Part shown: one piece after another, positions 33,817 to 42,326 of the stretch
Layout of the letters: each line of letters opens with the position of its first letter
Numbering within the stretch: the first letter of the stretch is position 1
Origin: GWF2-50-93 sp049297395
Lineage (GTDB): Bacteria > Verrucomicrobiota > Lentisphaeria > Victivallales > GWF2-50-93
DNA length: 64,000 nt
NCBI GenBank assembly: GCA_049297395.1
Contig: JBAQUG010000455.1
Location: 1-64,000 of the forward strand
Direction of reading: 5' to 3'
Position numbers and translations under genes: made by a program
Notes under the pieces: generated by a model
The model's input: the letters and a program-made list of their open reading frames with translations, nothing else
Database searches by the model: none
What the model was told of the DNA's origin: nothing

Positions 33817-34461
33817 ATGAAGATCTCAAAACTGATGGCCCTGATCCTATGCGTGGGAATGTTTGGCTCGATGAGCCTGATGGCTCAGGAGGACAAAGAC
33901 AAGGATGACGGAGGTGCTAATCAGGTGAAAACCATGGAACAGGCCTGGAAGGCGGCGCTTGAACAGCTTGAAGACGACCAGGACAGCGCCAAGAAGGTTG
34001 TTGAGTTCTACAAGGCGAACTTTGCTGAAAAGATAAAATTCCTGGAGAAGGAGCTGAAGGATGATTCAACGGAGGTTGTTTCGGAACTCACCAGCGACCT
34101 TTTAGAATGCAATCTAATCCTGACGACGAAGGATGACAGCCCTGAGAAGTTTAAGGAAGAGCTTGAATATATGAAGCTTGAGGTGAATACGGATTTGCTC
34201 GGAGAGAAGATTCAGGATCTCAAGGAGAAGGAAGCCGACAAGAATAAGGCTGAGATCGAGAAGAATGAGAAGGAACTCAAGAGCGAGTTGGGAAAGCTCT
34301 TCGACATGAAGCTCCTGAGGGAGAAGGAGGAGCTAAAGGATCTTGAAAAGGATATTGAAGAACTGAAACAGCATATAAGGCAGAGGGAGGAGAACCGCGA
34401 CAAGATTGTCGATAAGAAACTCGAGGAACTTACGGGAGTTGACGAGGATCTCGAGTTTTAA
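33817..34461 (+). CDS. Exported coiled-coil protein of the sigma operon
   Basis: From ATG 33817 (AAAGGAG upstream) the 214-residue product has a signal peptide ending near 'SLMAQE' and then an almost wholly helical, charged sequence. The last 90 residues are a strong Lys/Glu coiled coil ('EIEKNEKELKSELGKLF', 'EELKDLEKDIEELKQHI'). No family is recognised. It lies 56 nt after the anti-sigma gene and is followed by a terminator, so it is probably part of this regulon and may be a periplasmic structural or stress protein. Confidence 0.6.
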   Translation: MKISKLMALILCVGMFGSMSLMAQEDKDKDDGGANQVKTMEQAWKAALEQLEDDQDSAKKVVEFYKANFAEKIKFLEKELKDDSTEVVSELTSDLLECNLILTTKDDSPEKFKEELEYMKLEVNTDLLGEKIQDLKEKEADKNKAEIEKNEKELKSELGKLFDMKLLREKEELKDLEKDIEELKQHIRQREENRDKIVDKKLEELTGVDEDLEF

Positions 34462-34493
34462 GCGTAGCTGTTTTTTTACATTTAGGTCAATCA

Positions 34494-34527
34494 GGGGCAT
34501 GACATAAAAATCATGCCCCGTTTTTTT
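34494..34527 (+). terminator. Intrinsic terminator of the sigma operon
   Basis: GGGGCATGA (34494-34502), 8-nt loop, TCATGCCCC (34511-34519), then G and seven T residues. Confidence 0.93.
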
Positions 34528-34639
34528 GAGAAACTATTTAGGCCCATGAAGAAATAAAATTACTTCTTCCTCATAAATCTTGATTCTTCCCCGTCCCAGG
34601 ACTATCTTTCCGGTCATTAAATAAATCAGAAAATACAAC

Positions 34640-34924
34640 ATGCAACTTATGGCCAACCACAAGACCAAGCTTGAACTCGCCTGGATAGGCAAGGAGAACC
34701 GGCCGAAGCTGGAGCCGAGAATCCTCATAGAGGAACCGGAAAAATCCTATCATGACGATTACAGCCTTGAGATCAAGAACCTCCCGATGAAAGCTCCTGA
34801 GCCGGAGATAGCCAAAGAAGACAGGGGTGTGAAAGGTGCAAGGACGAAAGAGGAAAGAAGAAAACTGGCGCCGGATCAATCTTCGTTATTCGACTGGTCA
34901 GAAGGAAAGGAAGGGAAACCGTGA
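34640..34924 (+). pseudogene. Type III-like DNA methyltransferase (Mod) with internal deletion
   Basis: The 94-residue product begins (from the second Met, 34649) with 'KTKLELAWIGKENRPKLEP' and 'RILIEEPEKSYH', a close match to the first 35 residues of type III-like site-specific adenine methyltransferases, proteins of 500-1000 residues. After 'SYHD' the match stops: the SAM-binding FxGxG-like motif, the catalytic DPPY and the target-recognition domain are all absent. The remaining 55 residues end in 'LAPDQSSLFDW' and could be the old C-terminus, so a large in-frame internal deletion is likely. It overlaps the nuclease gene by 4 nt (GTGA), keeping the operon layout mod-yhcG-res. An assembly collapse is an alternative. 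Confidence 0.7.
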
Positions 34925-36180
34925 AGCGTAAAACCTCTATTGCACGTCCGGCGGCGTCTGTTTACGAGCGCATACGGAATATCCTGGATTCCGCCAGGAG
35001 CAACGTTGCCCGTTCGGTGAACACAACCCAGGTCGTCGCGAACTGGCTGATTGGGCGCGAGATCGTGGAGGAGGAACAGAATGGAAGTCGCCGTGCAGAA
35101 TATGGTGAGAGATTGCTCCGAAATCTCGTAGCCCAGCTCCAGGAGGATTATGGTGCTGGGTATAGCCTTGCAAATTTAAAATTTTTCCGCAAGTTCTATT
35201 TGGAATATCCTCACTTATGCGATGGAACAAAAGGCTACGCAGTGCGTAGCCTTTTGGCTGACTCCATGTCGAAGGATGCCGATGGAAAAGGCTACGCACT
35301 GCGTAGCCAATCTGGAAGTTCTTCAAAAACAATTAGTTGCGAGAAAAATCACGCACTGCGTGATTTTCCTATTCCGAGTGCTTTTCCCGCTGCAGTTGGC
35401 TACGCAGCGAGTAGCCAATCATGGTTGCCGGGCCAGATTCATCCTAATCTTTCCTGGACCCATTACCGTACACTGCTGCGTGTTGACAAGGCTGAGATCA
35501 GAGCTTTTTACGAGATAGAGGCGATCAAGAGCAGTTGGTCGGCGAGGGAACTGGAACGGCAGATCAACAGTCCTCTTTACGAGCGGCTGGCATTGAGCAA
35601 GGACAAGAAAGGCCTGATGCGGCTGGCGACAAAGGGGCATGAGGTTCAGAAACCGGCTGACGTATTCAAGGATCCGGTGGTCATAGAGTTCCTGGGGATG
35701 CCGGAGTCATCCAAGCTGGTCGAGACCGATCTGGAAACCGCCCTCATCAGCAACCTGCAGACTTTTCTGCTGGAGCTTGGCAAGGGATTTGCCTTTGTGT
35801 CCCGTCAGGAACGCCTTACCTTGGATGGCGACCACTTTTATATTGACCTGGTTTTCTACCACACCATCTTGAAGTGTTATGTAATCATTGACCTCAAGGC
35901 GGGAAAGCTGACGCATCAGGATCTTGGACAGCTTCAGCTGTATGTGAACTACTACGACCGTGAACGCCGGACCAAGGGGGACGGGCCTACGCTCGGATTG
36001 ATCCTGTGTGCGGACAAGAATGATGCCGTGGTGCGGTACACACTGGGAGAAGACCAGCAGAAAACAATATTTGCCAGCCGCTACAAGCTCCATCTTCCCA
36101 GTGAGACCGAGCTAAAGAACGAACTGCGGCGCGAAGTTAGAGTGCTGTCAGCGCCAATGAAGAAGGGAGATGCGAAATGA
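34921..36180 (+). CDS. DUF1016 (YhcG-like) PD-(D/E)XK nuclease with in-frame palindromic insertions
   Basis: A 419-residue protein. Residues 10-100 are the DUF1016 N-terminal domain ('VNTTQVVANWLIGREIVEEEQ', 'GYSLANLKFFRKFY' in parts). Residues about 180-400 hold 'LSWTHYRTLLRVDKAEIRAFY' and the nuclease core 'HFYIDLVFYH...YVIIDLKAGKLT' with the Asp and (Asp)-x-Lys pattern. Between these domains, where homologues run almost directly from the one to the other, about 60 extra residues (about 103-165) are encoded by four DNA palindromes and linkers: GYAVRS, GYALRS, NHALRD and GYAASS. The start is GTG. The gene lies between the Mod remnant and the helicase, overlapping each by 4 nt. YhcG-type proteins are nucleases often found beside restriction genes. 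Confidence 0.88.
   Translation: MKRKTSIARPAASVYERIRNILDSARSNVARSVNTTQVVANWLIGREIVEEEQNGSRRAEYGERLLRNLVAQLQEDYGAGYSLANLKFFRKFYLEYPHLCDGTKGYAVRSLLADSMSKDADGKGYALRSQSGSSSKTISCEKNHALRDFPIPSAFPAAVGYAASSQSWLPGQIHPNLSWTHYRTLLRVDKAEIRAFYEIEAIKSSWSARELERQINSPLYERLALSKDKKGLMRLATKGHEVQKPADVFKDPVVIEFLGMPESSKLVETDLETALISNLQTFLLELGKGFAFVSRQERLTLDGDHFYIDLVFYHTILKCYVIIDLKAGKLTHQDLGQLQLYVNYYDRERRTKGDGPTLGLILCADKNDAVVRYTLGEDQQKTIFASRYKLHLPSETELKNELRREVRVLSAPMKKGDAK
35229..35418. repeat. Four palindromes inserted in frame in the DUF1016 nuclease gene
   Basis: P1 35229-35255: 13-bp arms (AAAAGGCTACGCA / TGCGTAGCCTTTT) with 1-nt centre. P2 35290-35308: GGCTACGCACTGCGTAGCC. P3 35345-35367: 11-bp arms AAAATCACGCA / TGCGTGATTTT. 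P4 35396-35418: TTGGCTAC, 7 nt, GTAGCCAA. All four are read in the same codon phase (GGC TAC GCA ... CGT AGC or its variant), without stop codons on the sense strand. Confidence 0.93.
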
Positions 36181-38717
36181 ATCCTGTTGTCAACGTCATC
36201 GCCAACCGGCTGAGCCTCCGTCCTCCGCAACGCAATTCGTTGGAGATTCTTTCACGGCTCTGTGACATCATTCCTCTCGAAAAAGATGCGGACGTGGCGC
36301 GATCCCTGGAAACAATCCGGGCGGAATTTCCGATGGTAACGGATTTCGAGCGGGATTTTCCGTCACTTTGCTTCGCCCTGGCGACAGGTGTGGGCAAGAC
36401 GCGGCTAATGGGGGCGTTCATCTCCTATCTTTTCAAGGCCGAAGGCATGCGGCACTTCTTCGTGCTTGCGCCGAACCTGACCATATACAATATCTCTAAA
36501 ATTACGAGCACGGAAACACCCAAGGGGGCAGTGAAGACCAATGTTCCCCGTTTCCGCCGCCTGCAGGAATACCTTGGGCAGAGCTACTTTGAATACCTGT
36601 CGAAGCTTGACGATCTTGTCCTGCTCATGGATGAATCCCACCGTTACCGGGCATCGGCAGGCATGAGGGCTATCAGCGAGTTGAAACCTATCATAGGACT
36701 TGAGCTTACCGCTACACCGCAAATTGAGACCGGTGGACGCAACATTCCTTTCAATAACGTCATATACAGTTATCCGCTATCAAGCGCCATGGAGGATGGG
36801 TTCGTCAAGGAGCCCGCCGTAGCAACGCGTGAGAACTTCAACGTGAAGAGCTACGATGAAGACAGTTTGGAAAGGCTGAAGCTGGAGGACGGGGTTAGAA
36901 TCCACGAGAACACAAAGGTCGAACTGGAAATATATGCACGCGAAAACGGCAAGTCTCTAGTAAAACCATTCATGTTGGTCATTGCCAGGGATACAGGCCA
37001 CGCCAATGAGCTTGTGAAGATAATAGAAGATCTGGCGTTTTTTGAGGGTAGGTACAAGGGAAAGGTCATCCAAGTCCATTCGAAACAGACCGGCGAGGAG
37101 CGTGACGAGACTGTTGAACAGCTCATCAATGTAGAGAAATCAGACAACCCTACGGAAATAGTCATCCATGTGAACATGCTCAAAGAAGGTTGGGATGTAA
37201 CGAATCTCTATACCATCGTTCCTCTCCGGGCGGCTAACTCGCAGACGCTGGTCGAGCAATCCATCGGACGCGGTCTCCGGCTTCCTTACGGTAAACGCAC
37301 GGGAGTGGGTGCGGTGGATCGGCTGACCATAGTATCCCATGACAAGTTCCAGGAGATTGTTGACTACGCCAACAGTCCTGACTCGATCATCCGAGGCGGA
37401 ATGAAAGTGATTTATGTCAGCGATGAGAAATCCAAGGTTGTTGTAGCTCAACCCCGGATAATGGAGCATATTACGGCTTCTGGTGAGTATAAGGCCAGCG
37501 GTGCCAAGCAGCAGCCCGTGCTGTTCAAGAGTCCGAAGGAGCAGGAAGCTGCGAGGGCTACGCTGGATGTCATACACAGGGAATTTGAAAGGCTGCCAAG
37601 TTCTGCGGATCTCGCAAAACCTGAAATTAGGAAGCAGATTGTCGAAAAAGTGAAAGAGAGTATTACTCCGGCACAGCAGGAAATCGAAGGCGTAGCTGAG
37701 AAAATTGATGTGGAAGGAATCGTATCAAAGACTATTAAACTTCATAATGAACTTTCTATTGATATCCCCCGTATCAGCATTCAGCCTAAAGGCGAAGTGT
37801 CACGCGGCTTCAGTGAGTTCAAACTCGATCTGTCGGGAGTGCGGCTTCAGCCTGTGGACAACGAAATTCTGATACAGGAGCTTCATCGCCGCGAACAGCA
37901 TCGTCTATTGAGCGGAAGTGGTGTTGATACTGAAGAGCATCCTGAGGATTATCTCGTGAACGGACTCATTGACTTCAATGACATCTGCTATGACAATCAT
38001 GCAAAACTGCTCTACAAGCTTTCAAGTCAGACAGTGGCGCACTTGAGATCCTATCTGAAGAGTGAGGAGGAGGTTCTGAACGTGCTGCAGTATCACCAAA
38101 AGATGCTGGTAGATTTGATACATGCACAGATGCAGGAACACTATGAGGAGAAGGCCACCGGCTACGGGATTCATGTGAGCAAGGGCTTTACATCTCTACG
38201 ACCCAGCAATTACTCGGCCCCTGCCGGGGAAGTTGAGCGGGACTTCCGAGCCCCGGTTTCCGATAGGCAGGAGATTCGGAAAATGTTATTTGTCGGATTC
38301 AGCAAATGCCTATATCCGCTTCAGAAGTTCGATTCAGATACCGAAAGGAGATTTACGGTTATCTTGGAAAACGACAAGGAAGTCCTCAAGTGGTTCAAAC
38401 CGCCCAAGGGAGTGTTCCAAATCCAATATGACAAGCGCAGCGGGGAGATGTACGAACCTGATTTTGTGCTTGAAACTAAAAAGGCCAAGTTCCTTTGTGA
38501 GATAAAAGCTGCAAACGAGATGAATGACGGGCAAGTGCTGGCAAAGGCCAAGGCAGCGGCGGAATGGTGTACTCACGCCACAGCTCATGAGAAGGAGCAT
38601 AAAGGCAAGCCGTGGACTTGCTTGCTTATCCCACACGATGCGATTTCCGACAACAAGACGCTTCAAGGGCTGGCAGCGACATATACCCATGCTTTTGCAC
38701 GCGGTGGCAAAAAGTGA
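36177..38717 (+). CDS. Type III restriction (Res)-like superfamily 2 helicase with C-terminal nuclease motif
   Basis: An 846-residue protein. The Walker A motif is ATGVGKT (69-75); motif II is 'LLMDESHRYRA' (about 150), followed by 'LELTATPQ' and motif VI 'QSIGRGLRLPYGKR'. Near the C-terminus 'YEPDFVLETKKAKFLCEIKAA' fits the PD-x(n)-ExK nuclease pattern of type III Res subunits. It begins inside the DUF1016 stop codon (ATGA). Such Res proteins need a Mod partner for target recognition, and here the Mod gene is only a remnant. The enzyme may therefore be inactive, use a Mod encoded elsewhere, or act with the DUF1016 nuclease. Confidence 0.85.
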   Translation: MNPVVNVIANRLSLRPPQRNSLEILSRLCDIIPLEKDADVARSLETIRAEFPMVTDFERDFPSLCFALATGVGKTRLMGAFISYLFKAEGMRHFFVLAPNLTIYNISKITSTETPKGAVKTNVPRFRRLQEYLGQSYFEYLSKLDDLVLLMDESHRYRASAGMRAISELKPIIGLELTATPQIETGGRNIPFNNVIYSYPLSSAMEDGFVKEPAVATRENFNVKSYDEDSLERLKLEDGVRIHENTKVELEIYARENGKSLVKPFMLVIARDTGHANELVKIIEDLAFFEGRYKGKVIQVHSKQTGEERDETVEQLINVEKSDNPTEIVIHVNMLKEGWDVTNLYTIVPLRAANSQTLVEQSIGRGLRLPYGKRTGVGAVDRLTIVSHDKFQEIVDYANSPDSIIRGGMKVIYVSDEKSKVVVAQPRIMEHITASGEYKASGAKQQPVLFKSPKEQEAARATLDVIHREFERLPSSADLAKPEIRKQIVEKVKESITPAQQEIEGVAEKIDVEGIVSKTIKLHNELSIDIPRISIQPKGEVSRGFSEFKLDLSGVRLQPVDNEILIQELHRREQHRLLSGSGVDTEEHPEDYLVNGLIDFNDICYDNHAKLLYKLSSQTVAHLRSYLKSEEEVLNVLQYHQKMLVDLIHAQMQEHYEEKATGYGIHVSKGFTSLRPSNYSAPAGEVERDFRAPVSDRQEIRKMLFVGFSKCLYPLQKFDSDTERRFTVILENDKEVLKWFKPPKGVFQIQYDKRSGEMYEPDFVLETKKAKFLCEIKAANEMNDGQVLAKAKAAAEWCTHATAHEKEHKGKPWTCLLIPHDAISDNKTLQGLAATYTHAFARGGKK

Positions 38718-38802
38718 TTTGGAGAAGCAATCCGTAATTCGATTTTATATCCAAGTGCATTTTTCCGGGCTGTAGACTTATTAATTTTAAGGATGAAGTA
38801 TA

Positions 38803-40893
38803 ATGCCAGATAAATTATCCAAATTGGAGCTGCTTGCTCCTGCGGGGGGACCGAAGGCGCTGTTTGCGGCAGTTGAAGCCGGCGCTGATGCGGTCTATTT
38901 CGGCCTAAAGGAGCTGAATGCACGCCGTGGAGCTGAAAATTTCACGCAGGATAACCTTGCTGAAAATGTAGGTTTCGTGCATGGAAGAGGGGCGAAGGCC
39001 TATCTTGCACTTAACATAGATGTTTCACAGCGGGAACTTGGCGAGGCTGCAAGACAGCTTGAGCTTGCGAGGCAGTGCAAGGTAGACGCGGTTCTTGTCA
39101 AGGATCCGGCGATTTTGAAAATGATGCCATACTTCCCCGGGATCGATTTCCATTTCAGTACCCAGGCCGGGATATCATCTTCCGCAGGGGTGAGGGCGGC
39201 CAGGGAACTGGGGATAAAGCGCGTTGTTCTTGCCAGGGAGCTTTCAATTGATGAGATCAGGGCTGCTTCTTCTGTTGAAGGGGTTGAGACAGAGGTCTTC
39301 GTCCAGGGAGCGCTTTGTTTCTGCATGTCCGGATATTGCCTGCTGTCAAGCTGGCTTGGCGGGCGGAGCGGGAACCGTGGCTTATGCGCCAGCCCCTGCA
39401 GGTTCGAATGGAAGATCGGGAGCAGTGGAGGCGGACGTTTCCTTTCGATGCACGACCTGTCCCTCCTGGAGAGGCTTGAGGATTTGCAGCAGGCTGGAGC
39501 AAGGGCGCTTAAAATAGAAGGCAGGCTGAAAAGCCCGGAATGGATCTCGAAAGCCGTGTCGGTCTATCGCAGGGGCATTGACAATGGTGTTGATGATCAG
39601 CTTAGGAAAGAGGTGCTCGAGCTAGGCGAGTATACCGGCAGGAGCCTGACGGATGGCTACTTGAAAGGCTGCAGGAGAAAACTGACTGGTGATTCCGGAA
39701 GAATATCAACAGTTCCGGAGGAGCTTGAAGATGCAGTCAGCCAGCCTGAAAGTGAACCGGCTGCAGAGCCGGATGGGACATATGGCATTGATATTAAAAT
39801 TGAAAACGGCAGGCTGGCATGCGTGTTCAGCCATGGCGGTTCCTCCAGGAAATATCTTTACCCTGTCAGCTTGGTGCGTTCACCCGAAAGGGCTGTGGCG
39901 CTAGGGGCGGTCGGAGAGATGATCTCGGAAGTTCCGGTCCAGGGGCTTTTGCTTGGAAACTTCTCAGTTGAAGACGGAGATATGCAAATGCCGCGGAACA
40001 TCCTGAAGAAGCTCAGAGAGGATCTGTCATCGTTCCTGCGTCTCGCCCGGAAGGGGGGCGATGAGAAAATCAAGGTTAGGATTCCTGTTGATGTCCAGTC
40101 GATCCTGGACGGCTGCAGGAATGAAATTCCCGATAATCCAAACAAGTTGAAGCTCGGCGGAGGAATCGACGTTGTCCGAATTCCGGGATACGGAGATGCG
40201 TGCGAATTCCGCAGGAAGTGCGCCGGCTACAGGATCATCATCGACGGCGCCGGATCGCACGAGATACTCAATTCTGATTTTGAATGGGGACGCAGCCTTC
40301 CAGTTATCGCACTGCCGCCAGTGTTTTTCGAAGATGACATTGTACGGGTCAGAGCCCTTCTGGACGTCTGCAAGGAGAGGGGGCTTGCCGTCGAAGTTAA
40401 CAGCTGGGATGGATGGTTCCTTGCAAGGGAGGCCGGAGCAAGGCTGGAGGCAGGGCCGGGAATGGCGGTCTTGAATTCCATTGCCGCCGGATTCCTTAAT
40501 GAGAAAGGGTGCGGATCTGCCGTGGTTTCACTTGAGGCGGACAAGCGCCAGATGGAAGATATTGCATCGAGGAGTTTTGTTCCATTGCGCATATACAGTT
40601 ACGGACGTCCAGTTCTTATGGTAAGCCGTGCCGAGCTCCCACCTGAATTCACTGGCAAAGTTTTCCAGGACAGGAGGAACTGTTCAATGAGGCTCGGTCT
40701 TGAATGGAATCTGAGTGTCTTCCGGCCGACAGAGCCCTTTGACCTCCGGCGCGAGGTCAAAGGGGGGCTCGTGGCCGCGGGCTTCGCCGCGGATCTTTCA
40801 GGTTCCGGTGATTTCTCCAGTGAACTTAAAAGAGCCGGTTCTGCCTGCGGGTCCGCTGTTAAAACATTTAATTATCTGAGGAAGCTGAGATGA
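38803..40893 (+). CDS. Large U32 family protein (RlhA/YdcP-like)
   Basis: A 696-residue cytoplasmic protein. The first 300 residues form the U32 barrel: 'LELLAPAGGPKALFAAVEAGADAVYFG' in parts, 'FHFSTQAGISSSAGVRAARELGIKRVVLARELS' and the signature 'EVFVQGALCFCMSGYCLLSSWLGGRSGNRGLCASPCR' (in parts), whose cysteines bind an Fe-S cluster. The long C-terminal region matches the size of the RlhA/YdcP branch, which hydroxylates 23S rRNA C2501 in E. coli, although older annotation calls it a collagenase-like peptidase. The exact substrate here is inferred. Confidence 0.85.
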   Translation: MPDKLSKLELLAPAGGPKALFAAVEAGADAVYFGLKELNARRGAENFTQDNLAENVGFVHGRGAKAYLALNIDVSQRELGEAARQLELARQCKVDAVLVKDPAILKMMPYFPGIDFHFSTQAGISSSAGVRAARELGIKRVVLARELSIDEIRAASSVEGVETEVFVQGALCFCMSGYCLLSSWLGGRSGNRGLCASPCRFEWKIGSSGGGRFLSMHDLSLLERLEDLQQAGARALKIEGRLKSPEWISKAVSVYRRGIDNGVDDQLRKEVLELGEYTGRSLTDGYLKGCRRKLTGDSGRISTVPEELEDAVSQPESEPAAEPDGTYGIDIKIENGRLACVFSHGGSSRKYLYPVSLVRSPERAVALGAVGEMISEVPVQGLLLGNFSVEDGDMQMPRNILKKLREDLSSFLRLARKGGDEKIKVRIPVDVQSILDGCRNEIPDNPNKLKLGGGIDVVRIPGYGDACEFRRKCAGYRIIIDGAGSHEILNSDFEWGRSLPVIALPPVFFEDDIVRVRALLDVCKERGLAVEVNSWDGWFLAREAGARLEAGPGMAVLNSIAAGFLNEKGCGSAVVSLEADKRQMEDIASRSFVPLRIYSYGRPVLMVSRAELPPEFTGKVFQDRRNCSMRLGLEWNLSVFRPTEPFDLRREVKGGLVAAGFAADLSGSGDFSSELKRAGSACGSAVKTFNYLRKLR

Positions 40894-40956
40894 AAGATAC
40901 ATATCCTGCTATATTATCAAGGTAACTGCCGTTGACAGACTCTGGGAGCATGTGTA

Positions 40957-42282
40957 ATGGCCTTCACAAAAAAAGTCAAGAAGGATAACCTGAAGACGAA
41001 AGTCCTGGTTGTCGATGATGAAGAAGGTATCCGCAGCCTTCTTGAAAGGGTGTTGGAGGGAAACTATGATGTCCGGACAGCATCCTCCGCCGCCGAAGCC
41101 CTCGCTCATCTGAAAAACAATAAATATGAGATTGCCATAAGCGATGTGCTCATGCCCGGAGGTTCCGGCAAGGATTTCCTCAAGGCATGCCGGAAGGAGT
41201 ATCCTGAAATGCAGGTCATCCTTGTTACAGGGATGCCTGAATTGAGCGATGCCGTGGATACTGTGAAAGAGGGCGCATATTATTATCTCCAGAAACCACT
41301 TGACATCAAGTTCCTCCTGGCGCTGATGAAAAAAGCCGAAAGAGACCTGGAGAAGAATGTCGAGTCGAATGATACCGGCGTAATAAGGAATATCTCCTCC
41401 GGGTATAAGATCGTCAAATCCCTTGGGAGCGGCGGCACTGGAGTTGTTCTCCTAGTTGAACGGGACGGGGTACAATATGCGATGAAAGTATTAAGATGGA
41501 CTGGGGCGGCGGATGAAACCCATGGAATCAAGCTCAAGAGGTTCAAGCGTGAAGCCGAGATCCTGATGAAGATCCAGAATGATCATATTGTCAAAATATA
41601 TGAGCACAACCTGGACAAGCAGGATGAGAACCCATACATAATAATGGAATACGTGAAAGGTGTCGACCTCTCAAAGTACATGGGCCAGGCCGGTGTTCAT
41701 GGGCTCCAGGAGAAGATTTCAATAATACGCCAGATCTCCGAAGCGCTCGACTGCGTGCACAACCATGGCGTGCTGCACCGGGATATCAAGCCGGAAAATA
41801 TCATCGTCATGGAGGATAACGTGGTGAAGGTGACGGATTTCGGCATATGCCACGTATCAAATTCATCGTTGACCATGACCGAGGATATCATAGGGTCGCC
41901 GGCTTACATGTCCCCGGAAAGTTTTGACTCCGGCAAGACGAACGACCAGCGTTCCGATATTTTTTCGCTCGGGGCGATAAGCTATGAACTCTTAACTGGG
42001 GTAAAGGCCTTTGATGGCGAGAACATTTTCCAGATAATGGAGCTGATCCGTACCAGGAGGCTGCCCGCCCCGGTGAAGCTCAACGGGGAGATACCTGTGT
42101 GGATGCAGGACATCATGTCCAAGATGCTCAACAAGAAGCCACAGGGCAGATTCAATAATGCCGGGGAGATCGTAAAGGCGATCGACCATTATCTCTCAGC
42201 AGGAATGGAATGGAAATCTGCGCAGACTTTGACACAGAGGATACTCAGGAGCATGCTGTTCATCGAAGATGTATGGAAGTGA
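40957..42282 (+). CDS. Response-regulator receiver / Hanks-type Ser-Thr kinase fusion
   Basis: A 441-residue soluble protein. Residues 14-128 are a CheY-like receiver with Asp20-Asp21, phosphoacceptor Asp63 ('ISDVLMPGG') and Lys113 ('LQKP'). Residues 150-425 are a complete eukaryote-like kinase: glycine loop GSGGTG (157-162), Lys177 (AMKVL), Glu199, catalytic HRDIKPEN (274-281), DFG (294-296) and 'GSPAYMSPE'. No membrane helix or extracellular sensor is present, so kinase output may be gated by a histidine kinase encoded elsewhere. Neighbours give no target. All catalytic residues are present. Confidence 0.9.
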   Translation: MAFTKKVKKDNLKTKVLVVDDEEGIRSLLERVLEGNYDVRTASSAAEALAHLKNNKYEIAISDVLMPGGSGKDFLKACRKEYPEMQVILVTGMPELSDAVDTVKEGAYYYLQKPLDIKFLLALMKKAERDLEKNVESNDTGVIRNISSGYKIVKSLGSGGTGVVLLVERDGVQYAMKVLRWTGAADETHGIKLKRFKREAEILMKIQNDHIVKIYEHNLDKQDENPYIIMEYVKGVDLSKYMGQAGVHGLQEKISIIRQISEALDCVHNHGVLHRDIKPENIIVMEDNVVKVTDFGICHVSNSSLTMTEDIIGSPAYMSPESFDSGKTNDQRSDIFSLGAISYELLTGVKAFDGENIFQIMELIRTRRLPAPVKLNGEIPVWMQDIMSKMLNKKPQGRFNNAGEIVKAIDHYLSAGMEWKSAQTLTQRILRSMLFIEDVWK

Positions 42283-42326
42283 CCGCTGCATTCATCCGCT
42301 TGCCCTTAGGACGACTCGGCAGGAGA

